From: Eledone cirrhosa
Lineage: Eukaryota; Mollusca; Cephalopoda; Octopoda; Eledonidae
Length of the DNA: 64,000 nt
Direction: 5' to 3'
NCBI GenBank assembly: GCA_964016885.1
Contig: OZ024741.1
Coordinates: forward strand, 411,403,464 to 411,467,463
The notes below the pieces were generated by a model. It was given only the letters and a program-made list of their open reading frames with translations. It was not told the origin of the DNA and made no database searches. The position numbers and the translations under genes were made by a program. This document shows, piece by piece, positions 9,777 to 20,200 of the stretch. How positions within the stretch are numbered: the stretch's first letter is position 1; the number at the start of each line of letters is the position of its first letter.

Positions 9777-12700
9777 ATGGCTATGCTAAGAGTAGGCTGT
9801 TTAAATGCGCGTGGCCTGGGCTCAACTTGGAAGCAAGCAATGCTTCTAAATGACCTCAGGTCACAATGTATGGATGTGATGGTTATTTGCGAGGCCCGGA
9901 TCAGCAACGTGCGACAGCTGGCCCCCACCTTTGATGACTTTGAGATGCACGCATCTCTCTGTCAGCCCGGAGGTGGGTTGTCGTTCTGCTGCAAAAACAT
10001 CTGGGTCTCGCAACACAGATGGTACATTTGGACCCGGAGGGTCGACTAGTGGTTCTGGACCTTGGCAGTGGTGAAGGCGGAGCGTTTAGGTTGGTAGCCG
10101 CCTACGGCCTTTTCGGGTCAATGTGGCCGGACTTTTCTAGGGATGTCCCGCTCCTTGCTATTAGTGGAGGACTGGAATGGTATCCTAGATGCACGCTGGG
10201 ACTACGTAGGGGCCTGCTCCGATAGAGAGGGGTGTAATAGCCTCAAAGGGTTAATCGGTCGATTTGATCTGGCCGATAGATATCGACTAGATTTTCTGAC
10301 TGCGCCAACCTGGACTTGGGCAAATCGTAGCGGATCATCTAGGTCGTACCTAGATAGGTTCTTAGTTAGAAATAAGGATAGGGACTTTTTAAGTTGTCCA
10401 AAAATGCGCATGGTTGACTATTCAGACCACAAGTTAGTGACCTGCATGGTCAACCTTGACAGAACTCATAGACAGGGACTGGAAGCTCAACTTGTCCTTA
10501 CCGGCAAGTAAGGTTTACGGGACCAGATTAGCACTTTAGTTAAGGAGTGGTTGACGGGTGCCATCGTCAACAGCAGGTGGTGGGGATCTCTCAAAAGAGA
10601 GATTAGAGAAGTCTCTATAGAATTTAGTAAGGAGTTAGCCTCAAATAGAAATAGGAAGGAAAGAGAGTTGGTAGATAGTGTAGAAGCGGCAATTAGAAGC
10701 GGCGACGTGGCCAGTTCTTCGACGCGAAACACGAAGGCTGCATCGTCAGAAGCAAAATACGTGCTCTGGGAAACGAGGGGACCAAAGCTGTTAGCTGGGC
10801 CCGCGTGACAGAAGCCAAAAGAGGGAGCAGATCCACTATCCGGGCTTTGCGAGACAAGGATAGACGGGTGATCCTTGAACCTAAGCAGATGTGCGAGGCT
10901 TTTCAAAAGCACTTTGCCGGATTGTTCGGAAGGGGCGGGGAGCCGGTTGGGGATGTGGACTTCGGTCCATACCTCGACAGCCTGCCGCGTCTCTCGGACA
11001 GGGAGGCGAAGTCCTGCGAGGAGCCGATTTCAGCCGCTGAGATAGAGGACGTGCTGAGCCAATGCGGCAAACGCAAATCCCCGGGTCTCAATGGTCTTCC
11101 ATATGAACTATATCTAGCTATGCCGGACTTGTTCCCCGATCTCCTCGAGGCGGTCTACTGCAACAGGCGACAGAACGGGAGAATTCCCTGTGCTGTGACC
11201 AAGGGCGTAGTCACGCTAGTGAGGAAGGACGAGAACAAGGGGGACGATATAAATAATTTCAGGCCCATAACTCTGCTAAATAAAGAGTTACAGATTTTGG
11301 CCAAGGTGCTAGCAAAGAGGTTTGCGCTTGTCATGGGCAACCTGGTGGGAGATGCGCGGACATGTGCTATCCCGTCCAGGTCCATCCACGACAACCTCCA
11401 CCTCATGCGATACATCATAGAGAGGGTTTGGAACGAACCCGGCTTTGGTGGGGCCCTGATCAACTTGGATCAATCGAAGGCATTTGATAGGGTCGACCAT
11501 GGTTACCTGGATGTGGTGCTAGCGGCGCAGGCTTCGGACCAGTATGACGTAACAGTAATGGTGTCGACGGCCTCGGAAATCGGGGCGATCGGCACCTTAG
11601 AGTACGAATGGTTTACAGAGGCTAAGCTGAACCGGGACAAGTCGATCGGTCTGCAACTCGGCACGTGGAGGGGCAGATCGATGCCCTCCGATGGCGTCGT
11701 CGAGCGCTGGACGGTGGGCCCGATGAAGTTGCTCGGAGTCTGGTTTGGACCAGACCTCCAGGTGGAGAAGAACTGGGGTGAGGTAATGAATAGGGTGTTT
11801 GCACTGACCCAGAAGTGGTCCGAGTGCAAACTGTCCCTGAAAGGTCGGGCGGAGGTGGCGAACACTTATATAGCGTCCGTCATCTACTACCGCCTGACCG
11901 TTGTGCCTTGCCCAAGGGAAACGCTCGCCAAAATGGAGCGCACACTCTTTCAATTCCTTTGGAAGAAGCAGGTTCCTATGGTGAGGAGATCCATCTGTTG
12001 TCAACACCCTTCTAAAGGGCTGGGGATGCCGTGGCTAATGATACGTAAACACGCATTAAGGCTACGGCACCTCCAGGTATTCCTCACCGGTCAACCGGTG
12101 TGGGCCCCGTTTGTGAGGCGAGCCTTTCCCAGACTCGTCTCACTCACCGAGCTGCAATCCTGGGTCAAGCAAAGACCGAGAAAACTGGGCGCCTGGCACA
12201 CCGAGTGTGCCCAGACGCTCACGGCTCTCTGGCAGGCGGACCCGGCTGTCAGTGGAGAATCCACCTCGTCATTCTATAGAGGGCTGGTGGTTAGCAGGTG
12301 CGACGACGCCCTCGGAGAAGCCCTAGACATGGAGGAAGACGAACTGGCCAACCTGTTCGGTAGGACATTCAGCCCGGGACCTATGGATAACTTCCAGAGG
12401 TCCCTGATCTGGCAGTGCTACCGAGGGGCTCTGCCCATTCGAGAAAGGCTCTACAGACACGGGCGCCCAGGTAGGGACCCCTCGAAAAAGATCTGTCCCA
12501 GATGCGTGTGCGATGAGGGAACCGTTGCACACGCATTGGTACAGTGCTCGGGCACTGCCGATCTGTGGGGCTATGTCGAACAACTGCTGTCAAGGGTGGG
12601 ACCGATCCGGTTGACCACCGAGTCTATTGTAACGATCAAGCCGCCTCCCCTCTTCAAAAACGAAGGAGAGGCGGTGTTTCTGTGCGTAATAGCCATGGCG

Positions 12701-12888
12701 AAAGAGGTTGTATGGTGGACGCGTCTGAAAGGACTGAGGTCAGACACCTTTCTCTCTGGCCAACAACTGGTCTGTTTTTTCCGATATCATTTCGGAAGAA
12801 GGATCACCCCAGCCGTTTTTATGAAACATGGATGAAAGTGGCGAGAATGGCCCGTGTGAATGGGCCTTCACTCTACATCAGACTATAG
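9777..12888 (+). pseudogene. LINE copy 3 ORF2, frameshifted, RT core deleted
   Basis: ORF2 begins at ATG 9777. Against copy 1 it has a 7-nt loss near 9973 and a 20-nt loss near 10131 between GACTT repeats; together these restore the frame. An 8-nt and a 1-nt loss follow near 10475 and 10520, with an in-frame TAA between them, and then the 31-nt deletion shared with copy 1. From about 10715 the RT frame is open to 12835. A loss of about 230 bases at about 11540 removes the part from FRGWI to the first half of YADD, including RQGCPLS, so the enzyme cannot work. A 22-nt loss near 12806 shifts the last codons. The original stop is TAG 12886-12888. The C-terminal zinc motif is kept near 12494-12550. 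Confidence 0.85.
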
Positions 12889-12910
12889 GTGAGGAAGATG
12901 AAAGACCAAG

Positions 12911-12976
12911 GGAGCACCCCCTCTCTGTGCTCCTGAGGAGGAGGGCTGCACACTTTTTTCGCCCCCCCCCCCCCCC
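12911..12976 (+). promoter_or_regulatory. LINE copy 3 3' UTR: hairpin I kept, hairpin II damaged
   Basis: GGAGCAC (12911-12917) pairs with GTGCTCC (12927-12933), identical to copy 1. The left arm of hairpin II (GGGCTGCACAC, 12943-12953) is present but its partner is lost; a run of C occupies that place. Confidence 0.65.
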
Positions 12977-13157
12977 AAGGCGCCTTCTCCCTATTGAGGA
13001 TTTTGTTATAAAATTTATTTTGTTATATTTTATTTTATTTTTATATTTTGTTATTGCCTCCTCCTTATTGAGGACGCCTTGTTATTTAAACTCCCCCCAT
13101 TGTACTTGTCCCACTTTTTGATGCCCTGGTGGCAAATAAAAAGAAAATTATCTATCT

Positions 13158-13635
13158 ATAGTTAATTTCCTATGTGTTATGGCTATGGTGAAAGAGGTTA
13201 TATGGTGGACGAGGTTAAAAGGGCTGAGGTCAGACACCTTTCTCTCGGGCGAGCAACTGATTCGTTTTTTCAAATATCATTTTAGAAGAAGAATCAGGAT
13301 GGAGAGAGAGGTGCTGTACCCCAGCAAATATTATAAAAGGTGGGTGAATGTGGCAAAGATGGCCCGAGTGATTGGGCCTTCTCTCTATATAAGCCTGTAG
13401 GTTGAGGAAAAAGAGGAAGGGAGTACTCACTCTTGGTGCTCCTGGAGATGAGGGTTGTACATTTTTTCGGGGTGTGTACAACCCCTGTGTAACACCTCCC
13501 CCCTATTGGGGATTTCAATTGTTATTTGTTATTGTATTAATAGTTTTATTTTCATATACCTGTATGTAAACTCCCCATTTGTATTTGAACCCTTCTTTTA
13601 TGCCCTTGTGGCTAATAAAGAAATTTATCTATAGT
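13158..13635 (+). mobile_element. Tx1/L1-like LINE, copy 4, short 3' fragment
   Basis: This 5'-truncated copy of about 480 bases starts about 90 codons before the ORF2 end. Codons 13179-13400 encode the last 73 residues, matching KEV(V/I)WWTRLKGLRSDTFLSG of the other copies, and end at TAG 13398-13400. The 3' UTR, AATAAA (13614-13619) and a short TATC tail follow. Its sequence is closer to copy 2 than to copies 1 and 3. Both hairpins are intact. Confidence 0.88.
13420..13484 (+). promoter_or_regulatory. LINE copy 4 3' UTR double hairpin
   Basis: Hairpin I pairs GGAGTAC (13420-13426) with GTGCTCC (13436-13442) using one G:U pair, an intermediate between the copy 1 and copy 2 stems. Hairpin II pairs GGGTTGTACA (13452-13461) with TGTACAACCC (13475-13484), a perfect stem that differs from copy 1 on both arms. 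Confidence 0.75.
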
Positions 13636-13643
13636 TAAAGATT

Positions 13644-15277
13644 TTGGCCAAGGTGTTAGTAGCGTGGCTGGCGCTTGTCGTTGAGAATCTGGTAGGGGAA
13701 GCGCAAACGCGTGCGATCCCGACCAAGTCCATACACGACAACCTCCACCCCATGCGATACATCATAGAGAGGGTAGGGTGTAAACCTGGCTTCGGTCTCG
13801 TCTTCAGAGGCTGGATCGCTGGCATGCACAGCAACATCTTCTCGGCAGTCAAGGTGAATGGCTACCTATCAGAACCATTCCAAATCATGCGTTCCATCTG
13901 TCAGGGATGCCATCTCTCCTCCATTCTGTATGTACTGACTGTCGAGCCATTACTGCGGAAGTTGGAGCTATTGCAGGGCATCCCGATTGAACCAGGACTG
14001 CAGAAAGCAGCGTCGGCCTATGCCGACGACATAACCGTAATGGTGTCGAAAACCTCGGACATCGGGGTAATCGGCAACCTATTACAGGAATACAAAACGT
14101 TGACAGGAGCAACACTCGGCACATGGAGAGGCAAAGCCATGCCTTCCGACAGTGTCGTTGGACGCTGAACGGAAGGACCGGTGAAATTGATCAGAGTCTG
14201 GTTTGGTCCAGACCTCCAGGTGGACAAGAACTGGTACGAGGTCACGGCAAAGGTGTTTGCACTCACCCAGAAGTGGGCTGAGTGCAAACTCTCCTTGAAA
14301 GGTCGAGCAGAGGTGGCAAACACTTACATAGTGTCCGTCATCTACTACCGCTTGACAGTCGAGCCTTGTCCCCACGAATACCTAACCAAAATGGAACGCC
14401 CACTCTTCAAGTTCCTCTGGAAGAAACAGGCTCCATTGGTGAGGAGATCCATCTGCTGTCAACACCCTTCTAACGGAGGGCTGGGCATGCCGTGGCTGAT
14501 GATGCGCATACACGCGCTGAGGCTACGTCATCTCAGGGTGGTTCCTGACCTGCGAACCGGCGTGGCTGTCGTTTGTGAGATGAGCTCTTCCACAACTCGT
14601 CTCACTAACAGAGCTGCAGTCCTGGGTCAAGCGAAGACCGAAAATGGGCGCCTGGCACCTCGAGTGCTTTCAGGCACTCACAACCCTCTACCAAGCGGAA
14701 ATCGCAATCAGCGGAGACTCCACTTCGACATTCTATAAGAGATTAGTGGAGGATAAGTGCGACAACGTTCTCGGGGAAACTCTAGGCATTGAGGAAGACG
14801 AACTCACCAGGGCCTATGGATAACTTCCAGAAGTCTCTGGCCTGGCAGTCCTACCGAGGAGCTCTACCAGTTCGAGACAAAATCTATAGGCACGGACGCC
14901 CTGGCAGAGATCCTGCCAAAAGGACCTGTCCAAGATGCGAGCAGGACATCGAAACCGTTCTGCACACAATTGTTCAGTGCCAGGGGTGACCGACCTGTGG
15001 AATTATGTCGAACAGCTACTGTCACAATGAAGGAGAGGCGGTCTTCCTCTGCCTGGTGGCTATGGCGAAAGAGGTAATATGGTGGACGAGGTTAAAAGGA
15101 CTGAAGGCAAGCACCCTTCTCTCCGGACAACAACTCATCCCCTTCTTTAAGTACCACTTCAGAAGGAAGGTAAAAGTGGAGAGAGAGGTGTTACACTCCA
15201 GTAAATTCACTGAGCGGTGGGCGAATGTGGCGAAAATTGATCGGGTGAATGGGCCTTCTCTGTATATAAACCTGTAG
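13644..15277 (+). pseudogene. LINE copy 5 ORF2 remnant
   Basis: The RT reading frame is open from 13644 to TGA 14166-14168, where relatives have Trp, and resumes in the same frame at once. It is lost by frameshift near 14535. An in-frame deletion of 90 nt near 13796, between two GGCTTCGG words, removes the segment with the catalytic Asp motif (LDQSKAFD); the YADD-type box, read here as YADD in AYADDITVMV, survives near 14020. Later pieces are open at 14789-14989, which includes a CPRC zinc motif, and 15005-15277, which ends at TAG with the terminal GPSLYINL. A further deletion near 15025 joins the zinc region to GEAVFLC. Confidence 0.82.
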
Positions 15278-15305
15278 GTTGAGGAAGATAAACAGAGGGA
15301 AGACG

Positions 15306-15370
15306 GGAACACCTACAAAACATGTTCCTGGTGTTGAGGGTTGTTCTATCCATGGGGTGTAAAACAACCC
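15306..15370 (+). promoter_or_regulatory. LINE copy 5 3' UTR double hairpin
   Basis: Hairpin I pairs GGAACA (15306-15311) with TGTTCC (15323-15328). Hairpin II pairs GGGTTGTT (15338-15345) with AACAACCC (15363-15370). Both stems are perfect although the base pairs differ from those of copies 1 and 2. Confidence 0.7.
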
Positions 15371-15560
15371 CGCAGTAGCGTTACCCCCCCCCCCCCCCCG
15401 ATGGGGATTTCAATTGTTTTATTTTTATATAGTTTATTGTTATTTTTCATTGTTAAAGATTTTATGTAAAACCCCCGCCGTCACGTCTTGTAATGTTCCA
15501 TTTTTGTATGGGACGTACAAAAATGTGGCAAATAAAGAAAGATATCTATCTATCTATTTA

Positions 15561-16118
15561 CTTATTCTGGTTATGGAAGGTCTTTGAAGGCCATAGGCAT
15601 TGATCCTTCTTCTAGTAACATCCTTGATATCGGAGTATCTGTGTTGGACATGGATTCTGCTCCTTCCTCCAGTGGTCACAGAGGACCAGTGAAGGCCATG
15701 GGCACTCTCCTTCCTCCAGTGGTCACAGAGGACCTGTGAGGACCTGTGAGGACCTGTGAAGGCCATGGACACTGCTCCTTCCTCAAGACCTAGCAAATGG
15801 CATTTCTGGTTACAGAATTCCAAAAAGTCAATCACTGCTTCACAGCATTTAACTGACTTTCTCATTATTAAGCTGGTGTTTGGAACATAGCTTAACAAAG
15901 GTTCTTACACAGAATTATGATGAAAGGATTTTAGAATCAATACACTGCATATATGGCTGTAAAATGTTGACGCCAAAAGACCCCATTGTGAATATGAAGC
16001 CTGTTATGGGCCCTGCAAAACTAACCCTCACTAACCCAGCAAGGAAAATGGCCTTAAAAAGCTTGTTTTGTGTAGTAACCCTGTGTGTATTTTTTTTTAG
16101 AATAAGTACAATGTGTGT
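15561..16118. other. Non-LINE spacer with a small tandem repeat
   Basis: Between the last LINE and the 37-bp minisatellite there is mostly unrecognised sequence. About three imperfect units of roughly 48 bases lie at about 15580-15790 (shared word CAGTGGTCACAGAGGACC), with GGACCTGTGA repeated three times inside one of them. I see no supported gene. The sequence near 15988-16022 resembles that near 16610-16643 (see findings). Confidence 0.5.
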
Positions 16119-16597
16119 ATCTGGTTTACAATAGGTACACTATATCCCTGGGTATATCTGGTTTACAATAGGTACACTGTATCCCTGTGTATATCTGGTT
16201 TAGAGTAGGTACACTGTATCCCTGTGTATATCTCGTTTACAATAGGTACACTGTATCCCTGTGTGTATCTGGTTTACAATAGGTACACTGTATCCCTGTG
16301 TATACCTGGTTTACAATAGGTACATTGTATCCCTGGGTATATCTGGTTTATAATAGGTACACTATCCCTGTGTATATCTGGTTTACAATAGGTACACTGT
16401 ATCCCTGTGTTTACCTGGTTTACAATAGGTACACTGTATCCCTGTGTGTATCTGGTTTACAATAGGTACACTGTATCCCTGTGTATATCTGGTTTACAAT
16501 AGGTACACTGTATCCCAGTGTATATCTGGTTTACAATAGGTACACTGTATCCCTGTGTATATCTGGTTTACAATAGGTACACCATATCCCTGTGTGT
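16119..16597. repeat. 37-bp minisatellite, about 13 units
   Basis: The unit contains GGTTTACAATAGGTACACTG followed by TATCCCTGTGTATATCT. Units are similar, with point changes and one or two short losses. It is probably intronic to the host gene. Confidence 0.9.
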
Positions 16598-16793
16598 CTG
16601 GACACTCTAATGAGTGTGAAGTCTGTCATGGGGCCTGAAAAACCCCTTTAAGAGGGGAAAATAATCTTAAACCACTTGTTGATTCTTAACTTTCATCATT
16701 TAAAAATTATTTTTATTTGGTAAACATTTTTTTTCTTTTGGGATGTGGGTGGGTGGGGGTGATTTCAATTTAACTGTAAAAGATATTTAGAAA
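16598..16793. other. AT-rich unique spacer
   Basis: No gene or recognisable element is seen here apart from a short segment near 16610-16643 that resembles 15988-16022. Confidence 0.4.
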
Positions 16794-17004
16794 CATAATT
16801 TATATAAATAATGATGGGCTCATGCATGAAAATGCTATAAAATAGCCTACAAAACAGGATAAAGGCCCTTACAGATGGAAAAAGATGTTGCCATTGGCTA
16901 CTAAGGAAACTTCTTTTTCCATCTTTAAGGGTATTCACCTTGTTTTGTAGGTTCTTTTATAGCCTCACTATAAATAAGCACATCATTCTTTATATTAACT
17001 TTGT
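16794..17004. repeat. Long imperfect inverted repeat (foldback, possibly a MITE)
   Basis: The left arm 16794-16887 and the right arm 16908-17004 are imperfect reverse complements over about 95 bases around a loop of about 20. The closest core is CCTACAAAACA(G)G ... AGATGGAAAAAGA on the left and its mirror on the right; GCTATAAAA and AATGATG also match in order. No target-site duplication is obvious. The transcript would fold into one long hairpin, so a foldback element is the likeliest explanation and a hairpin RNA precursor a weaker one. Confidence 0.7.
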
Positions 17005-17095
17005 TCCCTCAGCACTTCGAAAGGGCCCGAGAGATTAGCTTTGTGTATATAATGTTTGTTAATTTATATAATCTATTGTTATTTTATCATTTTAG

Positions 17096-17160
17096 ATGTA
17101 AATTTTGCTGTTCCTTTAACAAATGTTATACAGAACTCTGCTAGCTCCAGAACAAAACAG
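17096..17160 (+). CDS. Host gene, proposed internal exon A (65 nt)
   Basis: A pyrimidine-rich tract ending ATTTTATCATTTTAG (AG at 17094-17095) is followed by 65 bases and a donor GTAACA at 17161. Two frames contain stops. The third, with codons from 17098, is open and ends exactly on a codon boundary, so the next exon must begin in phase 0, as exon B at 28478 does. It encodes 21 residues starting VNFAVPLTNV. The evidence is the splice-site quality and phase agreement, not a recognised domain. I do not know the protein. Confidence 0.5.
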
Positions 17161-17224
17161 GTAACATTATTCATTCTACATCACAAAATTAAAGTATTAT
17201 TTATTTAAAACCTCCTCATATTGA

Positions 17225-20200
17225 ATGGCCAGAAGCCAGCCCTACTACACTGGTCAGTGGTCTCAAGCCAGCCCTACTACACTGGTAAATGCCCTCAGCG
17301 CCAGCCTTACTAAACGTGGTCAGTGGCCAGAAGCCAGCCCTACTAAACTGGTCAGTGCCCTCAGGCCAGCCCTACTACATTGATAAATGCCCTCAAGCCA
17401 GCCCTACTAAACATGGTCAGTGGCCAGAAGCCAGCCCTACTAAACTGGTCAATGGTCTCAAGCCAGCCCTACTACACTGGTCAATGTCCTCAAGCCAGCC
17501 CTACTAAACATGGTCAGTGGCAAGAAGCCAGCCCTACTACGCTGGTCAATGTCCTCAAGCCAGCCCTACTAAACATGGTCAGTGACCAGAAGCCAGCCCT
17601 ACTAAACTGGTCAATGTCCTCAAGCCAGCCCTACTAAACATGGTCAGTGGCAAGAAGCCAGCCCTACTACGCTGGTCAATGTCATCAAGCCAGCTCTACT
17701 AAACATGGTCAGTGGCCAGAAGCCAGCCATACTAAAATGGTCAATGGTCTCAAGCCAGCCCTACTAAACATGGTCAGTAGCCAGAAGCCAGCCCCACTAC
17801 ACTGGTCAATGGTCTCAAGCCATCCTTACTAAACATGGTCAGTGGCCAGAAGCCAGCCCTACTAAACTGGTCAATGTCCTCAAGCCAGCCCTACTAAACA
17901 TGGTCAGTGGCCAGAAACCAGCCCTACTAAACTGGTCAATGATCTCATGCCAGCCCTACTAAACATGGTCAGTGGCCAGAAGCCAGCCCTACTAAACTGG
18001 TCAATGATCTCATGCCAGCCCTACTAAACATGGTAGGTAGCCAGAAGCCAGCCCCACTACACTGGTCAATGTCCTCAAGCCATACCTACTAAAAATGGTC
18101 AGTGGCCAGAAGCCAGCCCCACTACACTGGTTAATGTCCTCAAGCCAGCCCTACTAAACATGCTCAGTGGCAAGATGCCAGCCCTACTACACTGGTCAAT
18201 GTCCTCAAGCCAGCCCTACTAAACATGGTCAGTGGCCAGAAGCCAGGCCTACTACACTGGTCAATGTCTTCAAGCCACCCCTACTAAACATGGTCAGTGG
18301 CCAGAAGCCAGCCCTACTAAACTGGTCAATGTCCTCAAGCCAGCCCTACTAAACATGCTCAGTGGCAAGATGCCAGCCCTACTACACTGGTCAATGTCCT
18401 CAAGCCAGCCCTACTAAACATGGTCAGTGGCAAGAAGCCAGCCCTACTACACTGGTCAATGTCCTCAACGATCCCTACTAACATGGTCAGTGGCCAGAAG
18501 CCAGCCCTACTAAACTGGTCAATGTCCTCAAGCCAGCCCTACTAAACATGGTCAGTGGCAAGAAGCCAGCCCTACTACACTGGTCAATGTCCTCAACGAT
18601 CCCTACTAACATGGTCAGTGGCCAGAAGCCAGCCCTACTAAACTGGTCAATGTCCTCAAGCCAGCCCTACTAAACATGGTCAGTGGCCAGAAGCCAGCCC
18701 TACTAAACTGGTCAATGTCGTCAAGCCAGCCCTACTAAACATGGTCAGTGGCCAGAAGACAGTCCTACTAAACTGGTCAATGTCCTAAAGCCAGCCCTAC
18801 TAAACATGGTCAATGGCCAGAAGCCAGCCCTACTAAACTGGTCAATGGTCTCAAGCCAGCCCTACTAAACATGGTCAGAGGCCAGAAGCCAGCCCTACTA
18901 AACTGGTCAATGTCATCAAGCCAGCCCTACTAAACATGGTCAGTGGCCAGAAGCCAGCCCTACTAAACTGGTCAATGTCGTCAAGCCAACCCTACTAAAC
19001 AAGGTCAGTGGCCAGAAGCCAGCCCTACTACACTGGTCAATGTCCTCAAGCCAGCCCTACTAAACATGGTCAGTGGCCAGAAGCCAGCCCCACTACACTG
19101 GTCAATGTCCTCAAGCCAGCCCTACTAAACATGGTCAGTGGCCAGAAGCCAGCCCTACTAAACTGGTTAATGTCCTCAAGCCAGCCCTACTAAACATGGT
19201 CAGTGGCCAGAAGTCAGCCCTACTAAACTGGTCAATGTCCTCAAGCGATCCCTACTAAACATGGTCAGTGGCCAGAAGTCAGCCCTACTAAACTGGTCAA
19301 TGTCCTCAAGCCAGCCCTACTAAACATGGTCAGTGGCCAGAGGCCAGCCCTACTAAACTGGTCAATGTCGTCAAGCCAGCCCTACTAAACATGGTCAGTG
19401 GCCAGAAGCCAGCCCTACTAAACTGGTCAATGGTCTCAAGCCAGCTCTACTAAACATGGTCAGTGGCCAGAAGCCAGCCCTACTAAACTGGTCAATGTCC
19501 TCAAGCCAGCCCTACTAAACATGGTCAGGGGCCAGAAGCCAGCCCTACTAAACTGGTCAATGTCATCAAGCCATCCCTAATAAACATGGTCAGTGGCCAG
19601 AAGCCAGCCCTACTAAACTGGTCAATGTCCTCAAGCCAGCCCTACTAAACGTGGTCAGTGGCCAGAAGCCAGCCCTACTAAACTGGTCAATGTCCTCAAG
19701 CCAGACCTACTAAACATGGTCAGTAGCCAGAAGCCAGGCCTACTAAACTGGTCAATGTCCTCAAGCCAGCCCTACTAAACATGGTCAGTGGCCAGAATCC
19801 AGCCCTACTAAACTGGTCAATGATCTCAAGCCAGCCCTAATAAGCATGGTCAGTGGCCAGAAGCCAGCCCTACTAAACTGGTCAATGTCCTCAAGCCAGA
19901 CCTACTAAACATGGTCAGTAGCCAGAAGCCAGCCCTACTAAACTGGTCAATGTCCTCAAGCCAGCCCTACTAAACATGGTCAGTGGCCAGAAGCCAGCCC
20001 TACTAAACTGGTGAATATCCTCAAGCCAGCCCTACTAAACATGGTCAGTGGCCAGAAGCCAGCCCTACTAAATTGGTCAATGTCCTCAAGTCATCCCTAC
20101 GAAACATGATCAGTGGCCAGAAGCCAGCCCTACTAAACTGGTCAATGTCCTCAAGCCAGCCCTACTAAACATGGTCAGTAGCAAGAAGCCAGCCCTACTA

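Larger units (their letters stand above)
9425..13161 (+). mobile_element. Tx1/L1-like LINE, copy 3, 5'-truncated
   Basis: This copy begins just before the small Pro-rich ORF, so the 5' UTR and ORF1 are missing, as expected when reverse transcription stops early. It shares the 31-nt ORF2 deletion with copy 1 and is close to it throughout. Many further deletions are present, including loss of the RT catalytic core. Its 3' UTR keeps hairpin I; the right arm of hairpin II is replaced by a C run (about 12963-12976). AATAAA is at 13135-13140 and the TATC tail at about 13148-13161. Confidence 0.88.
13635..15560 (+). mobile_element. Tx1/L1-like LINE, copy 5, 5'-truncated and most diverged
   Basis: The copy starts in the RT domain, at the word AGATTTTGGCCAAGGTG, and runs to a TATC tail at about 15542-15556. 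AATAAA is at 15531-15536. It is the most diverged of the five copies and seems to represent a third subfamily or an older insertion. The 3' UTR contains a C run near 15387. The DNA after the tail is no longer LINE. Confidence 0.87.

Noticed and set aside
15554..15898. Minus-strand frame of 114 codons and the + strand frame 15880-16134
   Set aside because: No domain, splice context or conservation visible; they overlap a small tandem repeat and AT-rich DNA.
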